NCBI GenBank assembly: GCA_040394195.1
Contig: JBEBSR010000017.1
Location: forward strand, 1-45,211
Length of the DNA stretch: 45,211 nucleotides
Origin: Wohlfahrtiimonas larvae_A
Lineage (GTDB): Bacteria; Pseudomonadota; Gammaproteobacteria; Cardiobacteriales; Wohlfahrtiimonadaceae
Direction: 5' to 3'
A program made the position numbers and the translations under genes. The notes beneath the pieces were generated by a model. The model worked only from the letters and a program-made list of their open reading frames with translations. It did not search any database and was not told the origin of the DNA. Positions 1-8,922 of this stretch are shown here, piece after piece. Each line of letters opens with the position of its first letter. Position 1 is the first letter of the stretch.

Positions 1-10
1 TTATTGATGT

Positions 11-34
11 AAAAAAGGGATCTTAATGATCCCT
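11..34 (-). terminator. Rho-independent terminator of the ttrBCA operon
   Basis: AGGGATC (16-22) pairs with GATCCCT (28-34) around a 5-nt loop. Read on the minus strand it is followed by a run of six T (11-16). It lies 16 bp beyond the ttrA stop codon. Confidence 0.8.
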
Positions 35-49
35 GTTTATTATTGAAAG

Positions 50-3000
50 TTAAACTTTAGTAATTTTTGCAGGCAATCCTTGGCGAACGACAGCGCCAGA
101 CGCCCAATCAATCCATGGTGATGGAATATCACGGCTAGGATCTTGAATTGCTAAATCATTCAAGTTCAAACCACTGCCAACATGTTTATTGAAGTATAAA
201 GGTACACCATCAATGTAGTGAACGCGTGCGCCCATATCTCTATGACCATAACCATGCTCGATAGCAATTACCCCTGGCATTACACCATCTAAAACCATGA
301 TTTGTGCTTCGTGTTTGCCTGATGGAGATTCGATGTTCACAATATCACCGTTCTCTATGCCCATATTTACAGCATCATTAGCATTCACGCCCACGATATT
401 GGTTGGCTTAATCATACGCATGCGGATATTTGAACCCGCTGTACTGCTGATTAAGTTGGATTTGAATGACGTTAATAAGAAAGGCCAATCTTTCTGTGCA
501 TAGTGATCACGCATGCTTGAACCATCCATGAAACGAGATGGGTAATAAGTAGGGCAACCGCTGTAGCGCTCCTCATTCATACAGTGTTTATGAATGCCCA
601 CCTGTTCATTCCATAACTGCATAGTTGGTTCCCATTTCTTTCTCATGTGCTCTTTATCCCAACCTGTTTCAAAGCTTTCAACTCTGCCACCGCGAGCATA
701 CATATAAGCCACTTTCAATTGCTCTTCAGGTTTAAGTACATTTTCCAAACGAGATTTCAAGCGATTCACACCCGTTAAACGCATATCTTCACGAGTTGCA
801 TCAGGTACAGCAGAACCATCAAAAGCAACGTTTGCAGCCGCTCTTAAATAGTAATCTTCAGGTTTATGGAATGGATAATGAATCTCTGGGTTTTTAGAAT
901 CTTGAATACCTTTTTCACCAAAACCTGGTAAATCCATCATTTTTGCAACAGCAATAAAGAATGTTTCCATACAAATTGCATCGCCTTCAGCATTTTTATC
1001 CACGCGAGGTTCAACAATTGGCCAGCGAGCAGTGGATGCTTTAAATGGTACACCTGCCCAAGGATTAGTGAAGCCCCAGCTTTCAAAGTTATGAGTATCT
1101 GGCACAATGTAATCTGCAAATGCTGTTGTTTCATTGATGAAAGCATCAATTGCGACAAATAATGGTAAAACTTTAGGGTCAGCCAGTTGCTCACCTAAGA
1201 TTTGTCTAAAGCCTGTGATGCCATAAACAGGATTTGTCATGTGGCTGATCCATGCTTTCAATGGATAAGGATCACTTGCGAAAGCGGATGCAATCAATTC
1301 CGATGTTTGTCCACCTGCAAATGGGAACCAAGGACGAGAAGCAGGATAAGGATTTTTACCTTCTTGCTTTAACAATTTAAACGCTGTGGAGGTTTCATAA
1401 GGCTTTTTAGAGCGTGCCAATAACATACCTTTTGGTTCGATTTTACCTTCAAAATCAACCAAGTTATATCTTGGACCTGGCGTATATTCTTTGTATTTAC
1501 CGCCATTCACCAACATGCCACCTTTGTGGTTCATGTTACCGATCAATACGTTCAATGCCATGATTGACCAAGCATTGTAGAAGCCATTGCCACTCATCAT
1601 GCCACCGTGTGTGATGATTGCTGCTTTACGACCATGATTTGTGAACTTACGCGCTAAACCTTTAATAGTTGCTTCAGGTACGCCACACATTTCACTGTAT
1701 TCTGCAACTGTGTGTTTACGTGCTGATTCCGTCAATAATGTGAAGCTTGATTTCAAGAGTGCAGTTGAACCATCACGTAATGTGATCTCTTGATTAACAT
1801 CTAATACACCTATTGGAGAAGTTGCTTCAGACATAAAATCTTGAGATGCTTCATCCAACACTAAAATAGTACTTTGAGCACGCTCGCCTTCAACTTCTTT
1901 AATGTCCCATTCACGTAAGAAATTGCCATATAAAGGATGATCTTCATTCGCGATGACCAAATGCGTTGCATTACATACACTCACTTCATCATTGTGATCC
2001 ATGCCAACTTTACCTGGCGTTTTGAGGTACTTTTCGTTGTACCATTTTTCATCAATGATGGTACGCATCAAAGCCATTGCCATCGCTGAATCTGTGCCTG
2101 GTAAAATTGGCACCCAAGTATTGTTGTTTGTAGCCAATGTATTGGTTAGCTGTAAGTTTGGTGCAACCACAACATAAGAGAAATCTTCTGCATCTTTCAT
2201 GCGTGCTTTTGCTAATAAACGACCTTGGCGTTTGAAAGGGTTACCTGATTGTGCAGGCGATGTACCCATGAAGATTGCAAATTCCACGTTATCAAAGTCA
2301 GGCTTTGCATGGGCATTCTTTTGCATATCATTCATTACAGCACCAGAACCTAAACGATAAGCCATGCCACAATATGCGCCATGCGCTGCGAAGTTCTTTG
2401 TGCCAAAAGAGTTATTAGTGAAACGTTTTACTAATTCTTCACGGCCTTCATTACCTGCGTTAGTTACTAATAGTTGGTTAGCTTTTGGGCCATATTCAGG
2501 GAAATTAGGATCAATCGGCGTTTTGAGATCACGAATGGCACGTAAACCATCCACATGACCTTCTCCAAACAGATCACCGCCTTCCACAACTTCTTTCACG
2601 AGTTGCTCGAAAGAAATGCGTTCCCATTTGCCTTCGCCACGTTTACCTACACGTTTTAATGGTGATAACACACGATATTTACTGGTTAAACCTTCTCCCA
2701 TGGAAGCACCACGAGCACAAGCTGTCGAACGATCATTAATGCCTGATTCACCACCCAATCTTGTCCAAGCTTCTGTGATTGGCAACTCATAAGGATAATG
2801 CTCTTCATGTGATAATGGGCTATAAGGATTGCCACAAATACGGATCACTTCATTTTTCGCTTGATCCACACGAACGCGAACACCACAAACAGTCCAGCAA
2901 CCGAAGCATTGTGTATTGGACATCACTTGACCAGGTGTTTGTTCAAAGTGGCCATCTTTGATCACGCCTTCCACTTGTAATGCATTGCCAAAAATTCTGT

Positions 3001-3148
3001 TATCTGTTGGCTCTGCTGAAGTACCTTTCACCATGCCCACAACCATATTCTTAGCTGTGTTACTGTAACCTGTAACAAAGGCACCAACACCACCAGCAGC
3101 TGCAATGCCTTTTAAAATATTGCGGCGTTTTTTGTTAGTCTTATCCAT
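50..3148 (-). CDS. ttrA: Tetrathionate reductase catalytic subunit A (molybdopterin oxidoreductase)
   Basis: Catalytic subunit that reduces tetrathionate to thiosulfate, using bis-MGD molybdenum and a 4Fe-4S cluster on the periplasmic side. The protein is 1032 aa, close to the usual TtrA length. It opens with a twin-arginine signal (RR at residues 8-9, then a hydrophobic stretch). C81, C84 and C88, with C144 (CARG), are the probable FeS ligands; a Cys in an AYCG motif may bind molybdenum. I chose the ATG at 3148 because AAGGAG lies 8 nt upstream and the Tat motif then falls at the N-terminus; the frame stays open for 18 more codons, but that extension has neither. The start overlaps the ttrC stop by 8 bp (ATGGATAA), implying coupled translation. 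Related arsenate reductases are possible on domain grounds, but the B-C-A order, the NrfD-type ttrC and the adjacent TtrS/TtrR favour tetrathionate. Confidence 0.93.
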   Translation of the reverse strand: MDKTNKKRRNILKGIAAAGGVGAFVTGYSNTAKNMVVGMVKGTSAEPTDNRIFGNALQVEGVIKDGHFEQTPGQVMSNTQCFGCWTVCGVRVRVDQAKNEVIRICGNPYSPLSHEEHYPYELPITEAWTRLGGESGINDRSTACARGASMGEGLTSKYRVLSPLKRVGKRGEGKWERISFEQLVKEVVEGGDLFGEGHVDGLRAIRDLKTPIDPNFPEYGPKANQLLVTNAGNEGREELVKRFTNNSFGTKNFAAHGAYCGMAYRLGSGAVMNDMQKNAHAKPDFDNVEFAIFMGTSPAQSGNPFKRQGRLLAKARMKDAEDFSYVVVAPNLQLTNTLATNNNTWVPILPGTDSAMAMALMRTIIDEKWYNEKYLKTPGKVGMDHNDEVSVCNATHLVIANEDHPLYGNFLREWDIKEVEGERAQSTILVLDEASQDFMSEATSPIGVLDVNQEITLRDGSTALLKSSFTLLTESARKHTVAEYSEMCGVPEATIKGLARKFTNHGRKAAIITHGGMMSGNGFYNAWSIMALNVLIGNMNHKGGMLVNGGKYKEYTPGPRYNLVDFEGKIEPKGMLLARSKKPYETSTAFKLLKQEGKNPYPASRPWFPFAGGQTSELIASAFASDPYPLKAWISHMTNPVYGITGFRQILGEQLADPKVLPLFVAIDAFINETTAFADYIVPDTHNFESWGFTNPWAGVPFKASTARWPIVEPRVDKNAEGDAICMETFFIAVAKMMDLPGFGEKGIQDSKNPEIHYPFHKPEDYYLRAAANVAFDGSAVPDATREDMRLTGVNRLKSRLENVLKPEEQLKVAYMYARGGRVESFETGWDKEHMRKKWEPTMQLWNEQVGIHKHCMNEERYSGCPTYYPSRFMDGSSMRDHYAQKDWPFLLTSFKSNLISSTAGSNIRMRMIKPTNIVGVNANDAVNMGIENGDIVNIESPSGKHEAQIMVLDGVMPGVIAIEHGYGHRDMGARVHYIDGVPLYFNKHVGSGLNLNDLAIQDPSRDIPSPWIDWASGAVVRQGLPAKITKV

Positions 3149-4217
3149 GTTGAGCTCCTTTGAATGTAAACCAGCGGTCGTTGAGTAAGCTCCAGAACAC
3201 AATCAAAAGTGTGAGCCATAAACCAAATGTTGAAATAATGCCAAGTGCGCCATCGAATCCCCAGCTTAAGTGATAAGGATTGATGAAAACGTTGTATTTT
3301 GGCAATGTTTGCACTTGCATGAGAATTGCCCAACGAATTGTCCAAGCTAGAGATAAGCTGAATAACGCTAAGATTGTATGAATGATCCAACCGAGTTTTT
3401 TATCAGCTTTGAATGTGTAGATCGTATAAGCAAATAGGGCAATGATATAAACCAAGATACCAAAACCAATCGTGAACCAAACGCTCCCTTTTTCAGGTAA
3501 AGATCTAAAAGCTTCACCTGCAGGATTATCAGACATTGCCCAGCCAATCAATGTCACTACAACACCAACCAATGCGAATAATTGGATGCGATTTAAGCAT
3601 CTGTTTTGCTCTTGAATGTTTGCCCAGTTTTTCCATGTTTTCACTAACATTGGAATTGTTTGTAATGCAGTGAAGAATAATGCCCAAGGTAACCAAGGTG
3701 TGAACCACATTGCTTGTGCTTGCAGTACATTCACTTCCTTGCCTGTATAGAGCAAAATACCACATGCTGCCAATGCTAATAAAATGCTACAGAAAGGAAT
3801 GAGCTTTGTTTCGTTGTAATTGAACCAATGAACGAAACGCAACCATTTAAATGTTTTTTCTTTAGTTGTATTTTCACGCAAGACTAATAAAAATTGTAAA
3901 AGGATAAAAACTACAAAGAAAGGCACGATGATCGCGCCGATCCACATCCAGGACCACGGAGTGAAGGATAGGTAAAAATTAACGATACGTCCCGGTTGAT
4001 GTAGATCGGCACTTAAAGCGATAGGGCCGACAATGCCTGTTGTTGCTGCGATGGCTAATGTGATCATTTCTGCTTTTGGATATAAACCTTTGCGGAATAA
4101 TCGTAATGCAACAGCAATTAATGCACCTGTTGCTGCAATGCCAATGAAGAAGAAATATTGTACAGCCCAAGGTAACCAAGCCAATTCTTGTGGCGCTGTG
4201 AGAATTTCGCGGATCAT
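3141..4217 (-). CDS. ttrC: Tetrathionate reductase membrane subunit C (NrfD family quinol dehydrogenase)
   Basis: Integral membrane anchor of the NrfD/PsrC family, expected to oxidise quinol and pass electrons to TtrB and then TtrA. The 358-aa protein shows about nine strongly hydrophobic segments spread over its full length, with no soluble domain. The ATG at 4217 is chosen because a near-perfect AGGAGGT lies just upstream and the start overlaps the ttrB stop in an ATGA arrangement; an upstream in-frame ATG at 4235 lies inside ttrB. The 3' end overlaps ttrA. Order and overlaps match the Salmonella ttrBCA operon. Confidence 0.92.
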   Translation of the reverse strand: MIREILTAPQELAWLPWAVQYFFFIGIAATGALIAVALRLFRKGLYPKAEMITLAIAATTGIVGPIALSADLHQPGRIVNFYLSFTPWSWMWIGAIIVPFFVVFILLQFLLVLRENTTKEKTFKWLRFVHWFNYNETKLIPFCSILLALAACGILLYTGKEVNVLQAQAMWFTPWLPWALFFTALQTIPMLVKTWKNWANIQEQNRCLNRIQLFALVGVVVTLIGWAMSDNPAGEAFRSLPEKGSVWFTIGFGILVYIIALFAYTIYTFKADKKLGWIIHTILALFSLSLAWTIRWAILMQVQTLPKYNVFINPYHLSWGFDGALGIISTFGLWLTLLIVFWSLLNDRWFTFKGAQHG

Positions 4218-4948
4218 AGTTTTACCTCCTGCCAAAGCATTGCTTGACCTTGTACATTACTCGTGAATGCTTCATCTAAACCAATGTAAAAGACTTGTGG
4301 AATCGTTCCTTGTTCAGGTTTGAGTACTTTGATCTGATCTTTGAATTCAATGAGCATCTTGCTGATTTCACTCTCAGGATCTTTCATATCACCAATGATG
4401 CGCGCACCGCCGACACAAGATTCTACACAGCCTGGTAATAAACCTGCTTCTAAGCGATGAACACAGAAAGTGCATTTGTCCGCTGTACCTGTTTCATGAT
4501 TAATGAAACGTGCTTCGTAAGGGCAAGCTTGCACACAATAAGCACAGCCTACGCATTTTTTATTATCAACAACTACGATGCCATCTTTGCGCTGGAATGT
4601 TGCTTGCACAGGGCAAACAGGTACGCAAGGAGGATTATCACAGTGATTGCATAAACGTGGTAAAACCACATTGGTGGCTTCTTGATTCGCATTGTTAATC
4701 ACTTGATATTGGCGAACAGTTGTTCTAAATTGCCCAGGTGGCATTTGGTTTTCTACTGAACAGCTAACAGTACAAGCTTGGCAACCAATACAACGGCGCA
4801 AATCAATCATCATGCCATAGCGTTTGGATTCATCACCTTCTCTACGAGGTGGTGCCATCGCAGCTTGTGCTTCAGCTAAACTCATTACAGTTGCTCCTGC
4901 TGTAATGGTTGCGAGTTGCTTTAATAGTTCTCGACGGTTTAAAGTCAT
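4214..4948 (-). CDS. ttrB: Tetrathionate reductase iron-sulfur subunit B
   Basis: Electron-transfer subunit between TtrC and TtrA. It is 244 aa from the chosen ATG, which has a GGGAAAG ribosome-binding site and puts a Tat motif (NRRELLKQL, RR at 5-6) at the N-terminus. Four ferredoxin-type cysteine clusters are visible: CIGCQACTVSC near residue 53, CNHCDNPPCVPVCP, CVGCAYCVQACP, and CTFC with GCVESC near the C-terminus. This is the DMSO-reductase/PsrB pattern with four 4Fe-4S clusters. It is the first gene of the minus-strand operon and overlaps ttrC by 4 bp. It diverges from ttrS across about 140 bp that must hold both promoters. Confidence 0.93.
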   Translation of the reverse strand: MTLNRRELLKQLATITAGATVMSLAEAQAAMAPPRREGDESKRYGMMIDLRRCIGCQACTVSCSVENQMPPGQFRTTVRQYQVINNANQEATNVVLPRLCNHCDNPPCVPVCPVQATFQRKDGIVVVDNKKCVGCAYCVQACPYEARFINHETGTADKCTFCVHRLEAGLLPGCVESCVGGARIIGDMKDPESEISKMLIEFKDQIKVLKPEQGTIPQVFYIGLDEAFTSNVQGQAMLWQEVKL

Positions 4949-5037
4949 AAGATCTTTCCCTTTTAAATTTGTGACTTTCCCCAAAAGCCACTAGAATCAC
5001 TGACTATATATTCATCGTTTTCTAAAATTCGCTCTAT

Positions 5038-5051
5038 TGTGGTAAACCACA
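5038..5051. promoter_or_regulatory. Inverted repeat in the ttrB/ttrS divergent promoter region
   Basis: TGTGGT-AA-ACCACA is a perfect 6-2-6 dyad midway between the divergent ttrB and ttrS genes. No strong sigma-70 promoter is visible on either strand: the best minus-strand -10 is TATAGT at 5008-5003, with no good -35. That fits activator-dependent transcription. If that -10 is used, the dyad is centred roughly 45-50 bp upstream of the start, a usual activator position. Assignment to TtrR is inference. Confidence 0.4.
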
Positions 5052-5065
5052 TAAAGGGTTAAAAG

Positions 5066-5079
5066 TTGATTTGTGACAA
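5066..5079. promoter_or_regulatory. FNR/CRP-like half-conserved site upstream of ttrS
   Basis: TTGAT-TTGT-GACAA has a perfect left half of the FNR consensus (TTGAT-N4-ATCAA) and 3 of 5 matches on the right. The 9-mer ATTTGTGAC inside it (5069-5077) recurs at 4967-4975, close to the ttrB start. FNR is known to be needed for ttr expression in Salmonella; function here is inferred. Confidence 0.3.
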
Positions 5080-5090
5080 GAAAGGCGAGT

Positions 5091-6848
5091 GTGAAAGTGT
5101 ATAAATCCCTTATAAATAAAGTTTTTTTGACCTTTGTCTTACTGCTTTTGTCATTGTCGAAGGCAGAAACATTGTCCATTAAGAAAATAAAAATTGCGGT
5201 TTTGGCGCCAATGGGCAAAGAAGCCACATTAAAAAGTTGGGATGGGTTTAAAACCTTACTAGAAAAAGATTTTCCTGAAGATGAAATCGTTTTAATGCCT
5301 GTGACAATTGAGCAGTTTCAAAAGGTTGCCTTGAATAATGAAGCTGATTTATTGATTGCGAACCAAACGGCTTTTTTATCAGTATTCCCTGACATTAAAT
5401 TGCGCTGGATTGCGAGTTTAGATCGCAATAGTGATGCATTTAATCCCAGTTCTGTTGTGGGTAGTACGATTTTAGTGCGCAGTGATAGTGATATTCATAC
5501 GATTAAGGATTTAAAAAAGAAGCGTGTTTCTGCTGTTTCTAAAGATGCTCTGGGTGGATTTTTATTGGGTTATAAAGCCATTTATAAAGAAGGCTTAGAA
5601 TCTCCTAAAGATTATTTTGTGACATTTACAGGCTTTCCGATTGAACGTGGCGTTTTTACTGTGCAAAGCCAATTGGTGGATGCGGCGATTATTCCCACAT
5701 GTTTATATGAAAATATGGTGAAAGCTGATCAAATTAATCCTGATGATTTTAGGTTGATTGAAGCAACACAAACAAAAGATGGGTGCATTAGTTCAACGCC
5801 ATTGGCTTACAATTGGTCAATTGCAGCGCTGTCCACATTAACAGAAAACGATGCACAGATTATCCAAAAAGCATTGTTTGATAATGATGATCCATCTTTA
5901 ACAACTTGGCGTTTGCCAGTGGGATTAGGTGAGATTTATGCCATGCAGCGTTTTGCAGGTTTAATCAAAGTGGAAGAAACTTTGTGGGAAACCTTTTGGC
6001 GCATTACGAATCAATATAAATTATGGATCATAGCAATTGCATTTATTATGCTTTTATTGGCTTTGAATCATGGTTGGCTCACTTGGATTGCAAGAAAGCG
6101 CCGTGTTGCATTGGAATCTTCTTATCACCGCTTACATGAATATGAAAAAATGCTCTCTCGAGCAGATCGCGTGAATATTTTGGGTGAAGTAGCAAGTGGG
6201 ATCGGGCATGAATTGAATCAGCCATTGATGGCGATTCGTAATTATGCTGAAGGCAGTTTATTGGGATTGCAAAAAGGGCGAGATCCGCAATCATTTGTGC
6301 AACCAATTGAGCGCATTGTGCAGCAAGTGGAGCAGTGTAGCTCTATCATTAAGAATCTGCAATCGTGGGTAAAGCCGAAAACGATGGATCAATTTGAGTG
6401 GTTCAATTTCAATGATTTCATGACAAGAATGATCGAAATTATTCACTTACAAACCAAAAATCGAGTGGAAATTGAATTGCACATTAATTGTGATCAAAAA
6501 GTTTTTACAGTGGTTTCTATTTTGGAACAAGTGATGATGAATTCACTTTTAAATGCTGTGCAAGCAGGCGCAAATCACATCATTATCGAAGCCAATTGCC
6601 ATCAGAATTATTATAAAATTTTAATCATAGATAATGGTTCAGGTTTTACGAAAGATGAATTAGATGCACCATTTGTGCCATTTAGAACTTCGAAACCAAC
6701 AGGTTTAGGATTGGGTTTAGTGATTTGTGAGCGCTTAATGGCTGTGATTGGTGGTAAATTTAGAATCGATAATCGTAAAGATGGCGAAAAAGGTGCTTCT
6801 GTTCGTATCATCATTCCAACAGGCTCAACGATTGAGGAAAATTTATAA
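5091..6848 (+). CDS. ttrS: Tetrathionate-sensing histidine kinase TtrS
   Basis: Membrane sensor kinase that detects tetrathionate and phosphorylates TtrR. Order: signal/anchor segment, a PhnD-like periplasmic binding domain over about the first 290 residues, a transmembrane helix (LWIIAIAFIMLLLALNHGW), a HisKA dimerisation domain with the phospho-acceptor His in GHELNQPLMAIRNYAEG, and a HATPase_c domain (N-box NSLLNAVQAG, G1 DNGSGF, G2 GLGLGL). I prefer the GTG at 5091 because AAAGG lies 5 nt upstream; the open frame allows a GTG at 5073 with no ribosome-binding site and a GTG at 5097. The domain set matches TtrS, and the divergent ttrBCA supports the call. The stop overlaps the next ATG (TAATG). 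Confidence 0.9.
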   Translation: MKVYKSLINKVFLTFVLLLLSLSKAETLSIKKIKIAVLAPMGKEATLKSWDGFKTLLEKDFPEDEIVLMPVTIEQFQKVALNNEADLLIANQTAFLSVFPDIKLRWIASLDRNSDAFNPSSVVGSTILVRSDSDIHTIKDLKKKRVSAVSKDALGGFLLGYKAIYKEGLESPKDYFVTFTGFPIERGVFTVQSQLVDAAIIPTCLYENMVKADQINPDDFRLIEATQTKDGCISSTPLAYNWSIAALSTLTENDAQIIQKALFDNDDPSLTTWRLPVGLGEIYAMQRFAGLIKVEETLWETFWRITNQYKLWIIAIAFIMLLLALNHGWLTWIARKRRVALESSYHRLHEYEKMLSRADRVNILGEVASGIGHELNQPLMAIRNYAEGSLLGLQKGRDPQSFVQPIERIVQQVEQCSSIIKNLQSWVKPKTMDQFEWFNFNDFMTRMIEIIHLQTKNRVEIELHINCDQKVFTVVSILEQVMMNSLLNAVQAGANHIIIEANCHQNYYKILIIDNGSGFTKDELDAPFVPFRTSKPTGLGLGLVICERLMAVIGGKFRIDNRKDGEKGASVRIIIPTGSTIEENL

Positions 6849-7393
6849 TGAAAATAACAATAAAACAGTCTATAGCTTTGAGTATTATTTTTGTATGTTC
6901 CATAGCTTATTCAGAATCAAGGGTTTCTATAGAGTGGTTAGAGTCACGATATATAGGTTTGAGTGAAATTAAGAGGTTATGCCCTGAAATACTTGAAGAT
7001 TTTAATCATAGATATATGAGTGCAGTTGAATTAGATAATTCACTGATACATGATAAATTTCAATTGTCTATGTATCAATATGATTTAAATAAGGATGGTT
7101 TGATTGATTATTTGATTCAAGATAAACCTGAAACTATAGGTGCATGTGGTAGTTTAGGTTGTTCGATAGACATCTTTTTATCACAGCAAAATGGATCAAA
7201 TTGTAGGAAGGTATCATTTACTTATTTTGAAGCGCCTTACGGGAAATTAGGCATTGGAGATAACCATTCCATTTATTTATTATCGACAAAAATTGGAAAA
7301 GAAAATGGACGATGTGGTGCGCTGTCAGAGTGGAAGCTTGTTGATGATAAATTTAGACTTGTACAATCGTTGGAATGTTTTCCACAGATATAA
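6848..7393 (+). CDS. Secreted cysteine-containing protein of unknown function inserted between ttrS and ttrR
   Basis: Not recognised. The 181-aa protein has a cleavable-looking signal peptide (residues 1-22, ending IAYS-ES). The mature part has six cysteines (45, 100, 105, 119, 156, 177), so disulfides in the periplasm are plausible. Residues 79-87 (DLNKDGLID) resemble the calcium-binding loops of VCBS/FG-GAP or dockerin-type repeats; position 12 is Ile, so it is not a canonical EF-hand. A strong GAGGAAA site lies 7 nt before the ATG, and the ATG overlaps the ttrS stop by 1 bp, so it is translationally coupled to the kinase. Position and export suggest an accessory to periplasmic sensing, but that is inference; it could equally be an unrelated insertion. 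Confidence 0.8.
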   Translation: MKITIKQSIALSIIFVCSIAYSESRVSIEWLESRYIGLSEIKRLCPEILEDFNHRYMSAVELDNSLIHDKFQLSMYQYDLNKDGLIDYLIQDKPETIGACGSLGCSIDIFLSQQNGSNCRKVSFTYFEAPYGKLGIGDNHSIYLLSTKIGKENGRCGALSEWKLVDDKFRLVQSLECFPQI

Positions 7394-7417
7394 TTTAATA
7401 TAGTTGAAACAGAAAAT

Positions 7418-8008
7418 ATGAAAATACATATCGTAGATGATGAAATTGAAGTGCGTGAATCGTGCGAGTTTTTGGTGAATCAATTGGATTATTCATTGGT
7501 TGAGCAATGGGAAAATGGCGAGCAGTTTATTGATGGTGCTAATTTATTTGAGCCTGCTATTGCCATTTTAGATTTACGAATGCCGAAAATGAATGGTGAT
7601 GTTGTTGTCGATCTTTTGAAGAAAAAGGGCAGTGTGATTGCACCGATCATTTTGACAGGGCACGGCGAATTATCTCAAGCTGTGACATTATTAAAAAATG
7701 GTGCGGTGGATTTTTTAGAAAAGCCTGTTTCCATGATGAAATTGGATCAAGCATTGATGCGAGCAAAAGCAGAAGCTGAAAAGCTATTTTACGATTACAC
7801 CATTCAACAGCAATTCACCCAACTATCCGAGCGTGAGCAACAAGTGAGCCAATTGGTTTATGAAGGCTTAACGAATCGGGAGATTGCTGATCAATTATGT
7901 GTTTCAGTGCGAACAGTGGAAGTACAACGCTCGAGTGCTATGAAAAAATTAAATGTGGAAACATTGGCAGAATTTGTGGTGAAATTATCGGATTTGAAAG
8001 AAGTTTAG
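7418..8008 (+). CDS. ttrR: Tetrathionate response regulator TtrR (FixJ/NarL type)
   Basis: DNA-binding response regulator partner of TtrS, expected to activate ttrBCA. The 196-aa protein has a receiver domain (residues 1-120) with acidic pair D7-D8, phospho-acceptor D52, the conserved Thr in ILTGHGE and Lys in EKPVS. It ends with a LuxR-type helix-turn-helix (LSEREQQVSQLVYEGLTNREIADQLCVSVRTVE..., about residues 134-190). It starts 24 bp after the preceding unknown gene and has only a weak ribosome-binding site. Confidence 0.9.
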   Translation: MKIHIVDDEIEVRESCEFLVNQLDYSLVEQWENGEQFIDGANLFEPAIAILDLRMPKMNGDVVVDLLKKKGSVIAPIILTGHGELSQAVTLLKNGAVDFLEKPVSMMKLDQALMRAKAEAEKLFYDYTIQQQFTQLSEREQQVSQLVYEGLTNREIADQLCVSVRTVEVQRSSAMKKLNVETLAEFVVKLSDLKEV

Positions 8009-8011
8009 TGA

Positions 8012-8839
8012 ATGTGTGATCGATCAGAGTTTGCAAATTATTGGCATTTGCCTGAGCTTGGTGGCTTGGAGCTTTTGAATGCCCGTTATGAAGAGCAAGC
8101 TTTCACAAAACATTCCCATGAAGGTTATTGCATTGCTGTGATTGAAGATGGTGCACAAACCTTCCAATGGCAAGGCAGCAACTATTATGCCAATGAACGC
8201 CATATTGTATTGATCAATGCAGATGAAGTTCATACAGGATCGCCTGTGCAAGAATCAGGTTGGGAATATCACGCCATTTACCCAACGCCAGAGATGATTG
8301 AACACATTAATAAAGATTTATTCAAGCAAACAGGCGCACCTTGGTTTGCGGATGCAGTAGTGGATGATCAAGGCTTAGCACAGCAATTGATGCAGTTATT
8401 TTTGTTATTAGAACAAGAAGGCAATACATTATTAAAAGAGACTTTTTATCTCTCTACAATGGCTTATTTGATTGCAAAGCATGGGCAATCACCACAAGAA
8501 ATACAGCAATTGTCTGATAGCAAAAAGCAGATTTTATGGGTGAAAGAATTTATTTATGCTTATCCTGAGCGTGAGTTCACCTTAGCAGAGCTAGCGAATA
8601 TGGCACATTTAAGCCAATGGTACTTTTTGCGCCAATTCAATCAACATGTAGGAATGATACCACATAAATGGCTGATTCAAGCGCGATTGCACAAAGCGAG
8701 CCGATTATTAAAGCAAGGCTTACGCCCAATTGATATCGCGGTGGATTGTGGCTTTTCGGATCAAAGCCATTTCAATCGTCATTTCAAAAAAGCCTTTGGC
8801 GTAACGCCCACACAATATACAAACTCACTTTTTGCATAA
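8012..8839 (+). CDS. AraC-family transcriptional regulator (cupin sensor domain)
   Basis: 275 aa. The N-terminal half (about 10-150) is an AraC-binding cupin fold with the HSHEGYCIAVIEDG signature of the AraC_binding family. The C-terminal 100 residues hold two helix-turn-helix motifs, including FTLAELANMAHLSQWYFLRQF and DIAVDCGFSDQSHFNRHFKK. It starts 3 bp after ttrR with little ribosome-binding site, so it may be read through from the ttr regulators. The following AzlCD exporter is its likely target: regulators of this subfamily often sit beside azlCD or leuE exporters (family knowledge). The ligand is unknown, perhaps a branched-chain or other hydrophobic amino acid. Confidence 0.85.
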   Translation: MCDRSEFANYWHLPELGGLELLNARYEEQAFTKHSHEGYCIAVIEDGAQTFQWQGSNYYANERHIVLINADEVHTGSPVQESGWEYHAIYPTPEMIEHINKDLFKQTGAPWFADAVVDDQGLAQQLMQLFLLLEQEGNTLLKETFYLSTMAYLIAKHGQSPQEIQQLSDSKKQILWVKEFIYAYPEREFTLAELANMAHLSQWYFLRQFNQHVGMIPHKWLIQARLHKASRLLKQGLRPIDIAVDCGFSDQSHFNRHFKKAFGVTPTQYTNSLFA

Positions 8840-8878
8840 AATAGCAATTTTGTTCTAGTCAAAGTTATGATGCATTCG

Positions 8879-8904
8879 TAATACTAGCTTCCTTGTCAGT
8901 ATTA
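8879..8904. promoter_or_regulatory. Inverted repeat upstream of azlC
   Basis: TAATACT (8879-8885) and AGTATTA (8898-8904) form a perfect 7-bp inverted repeat with a 12-nt spacer, 19 bp before the azlC ATG. The position fits an operator or a structured leader. The left arm extends to TAATACTAG, which recurs at 10011-10019. Confidence 0.35.
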
Positions 8905-8922
8905 GTGAAGGTTTAGCAGAAA

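Noticed and set aside
2364..2558. Short open frames opposite ttrA and other large genes
   Set aside because: They are antisense or frame-shifted shadows without ribosome-binding sites or recognisable protein features.
50..3148. Respiratory arsenate reductase instead of TtrA
   Set aside because: Length, B-C-A order, an NrfD-type subunit and adjacent TtrS/TtrR fit tetrathionate reductase.
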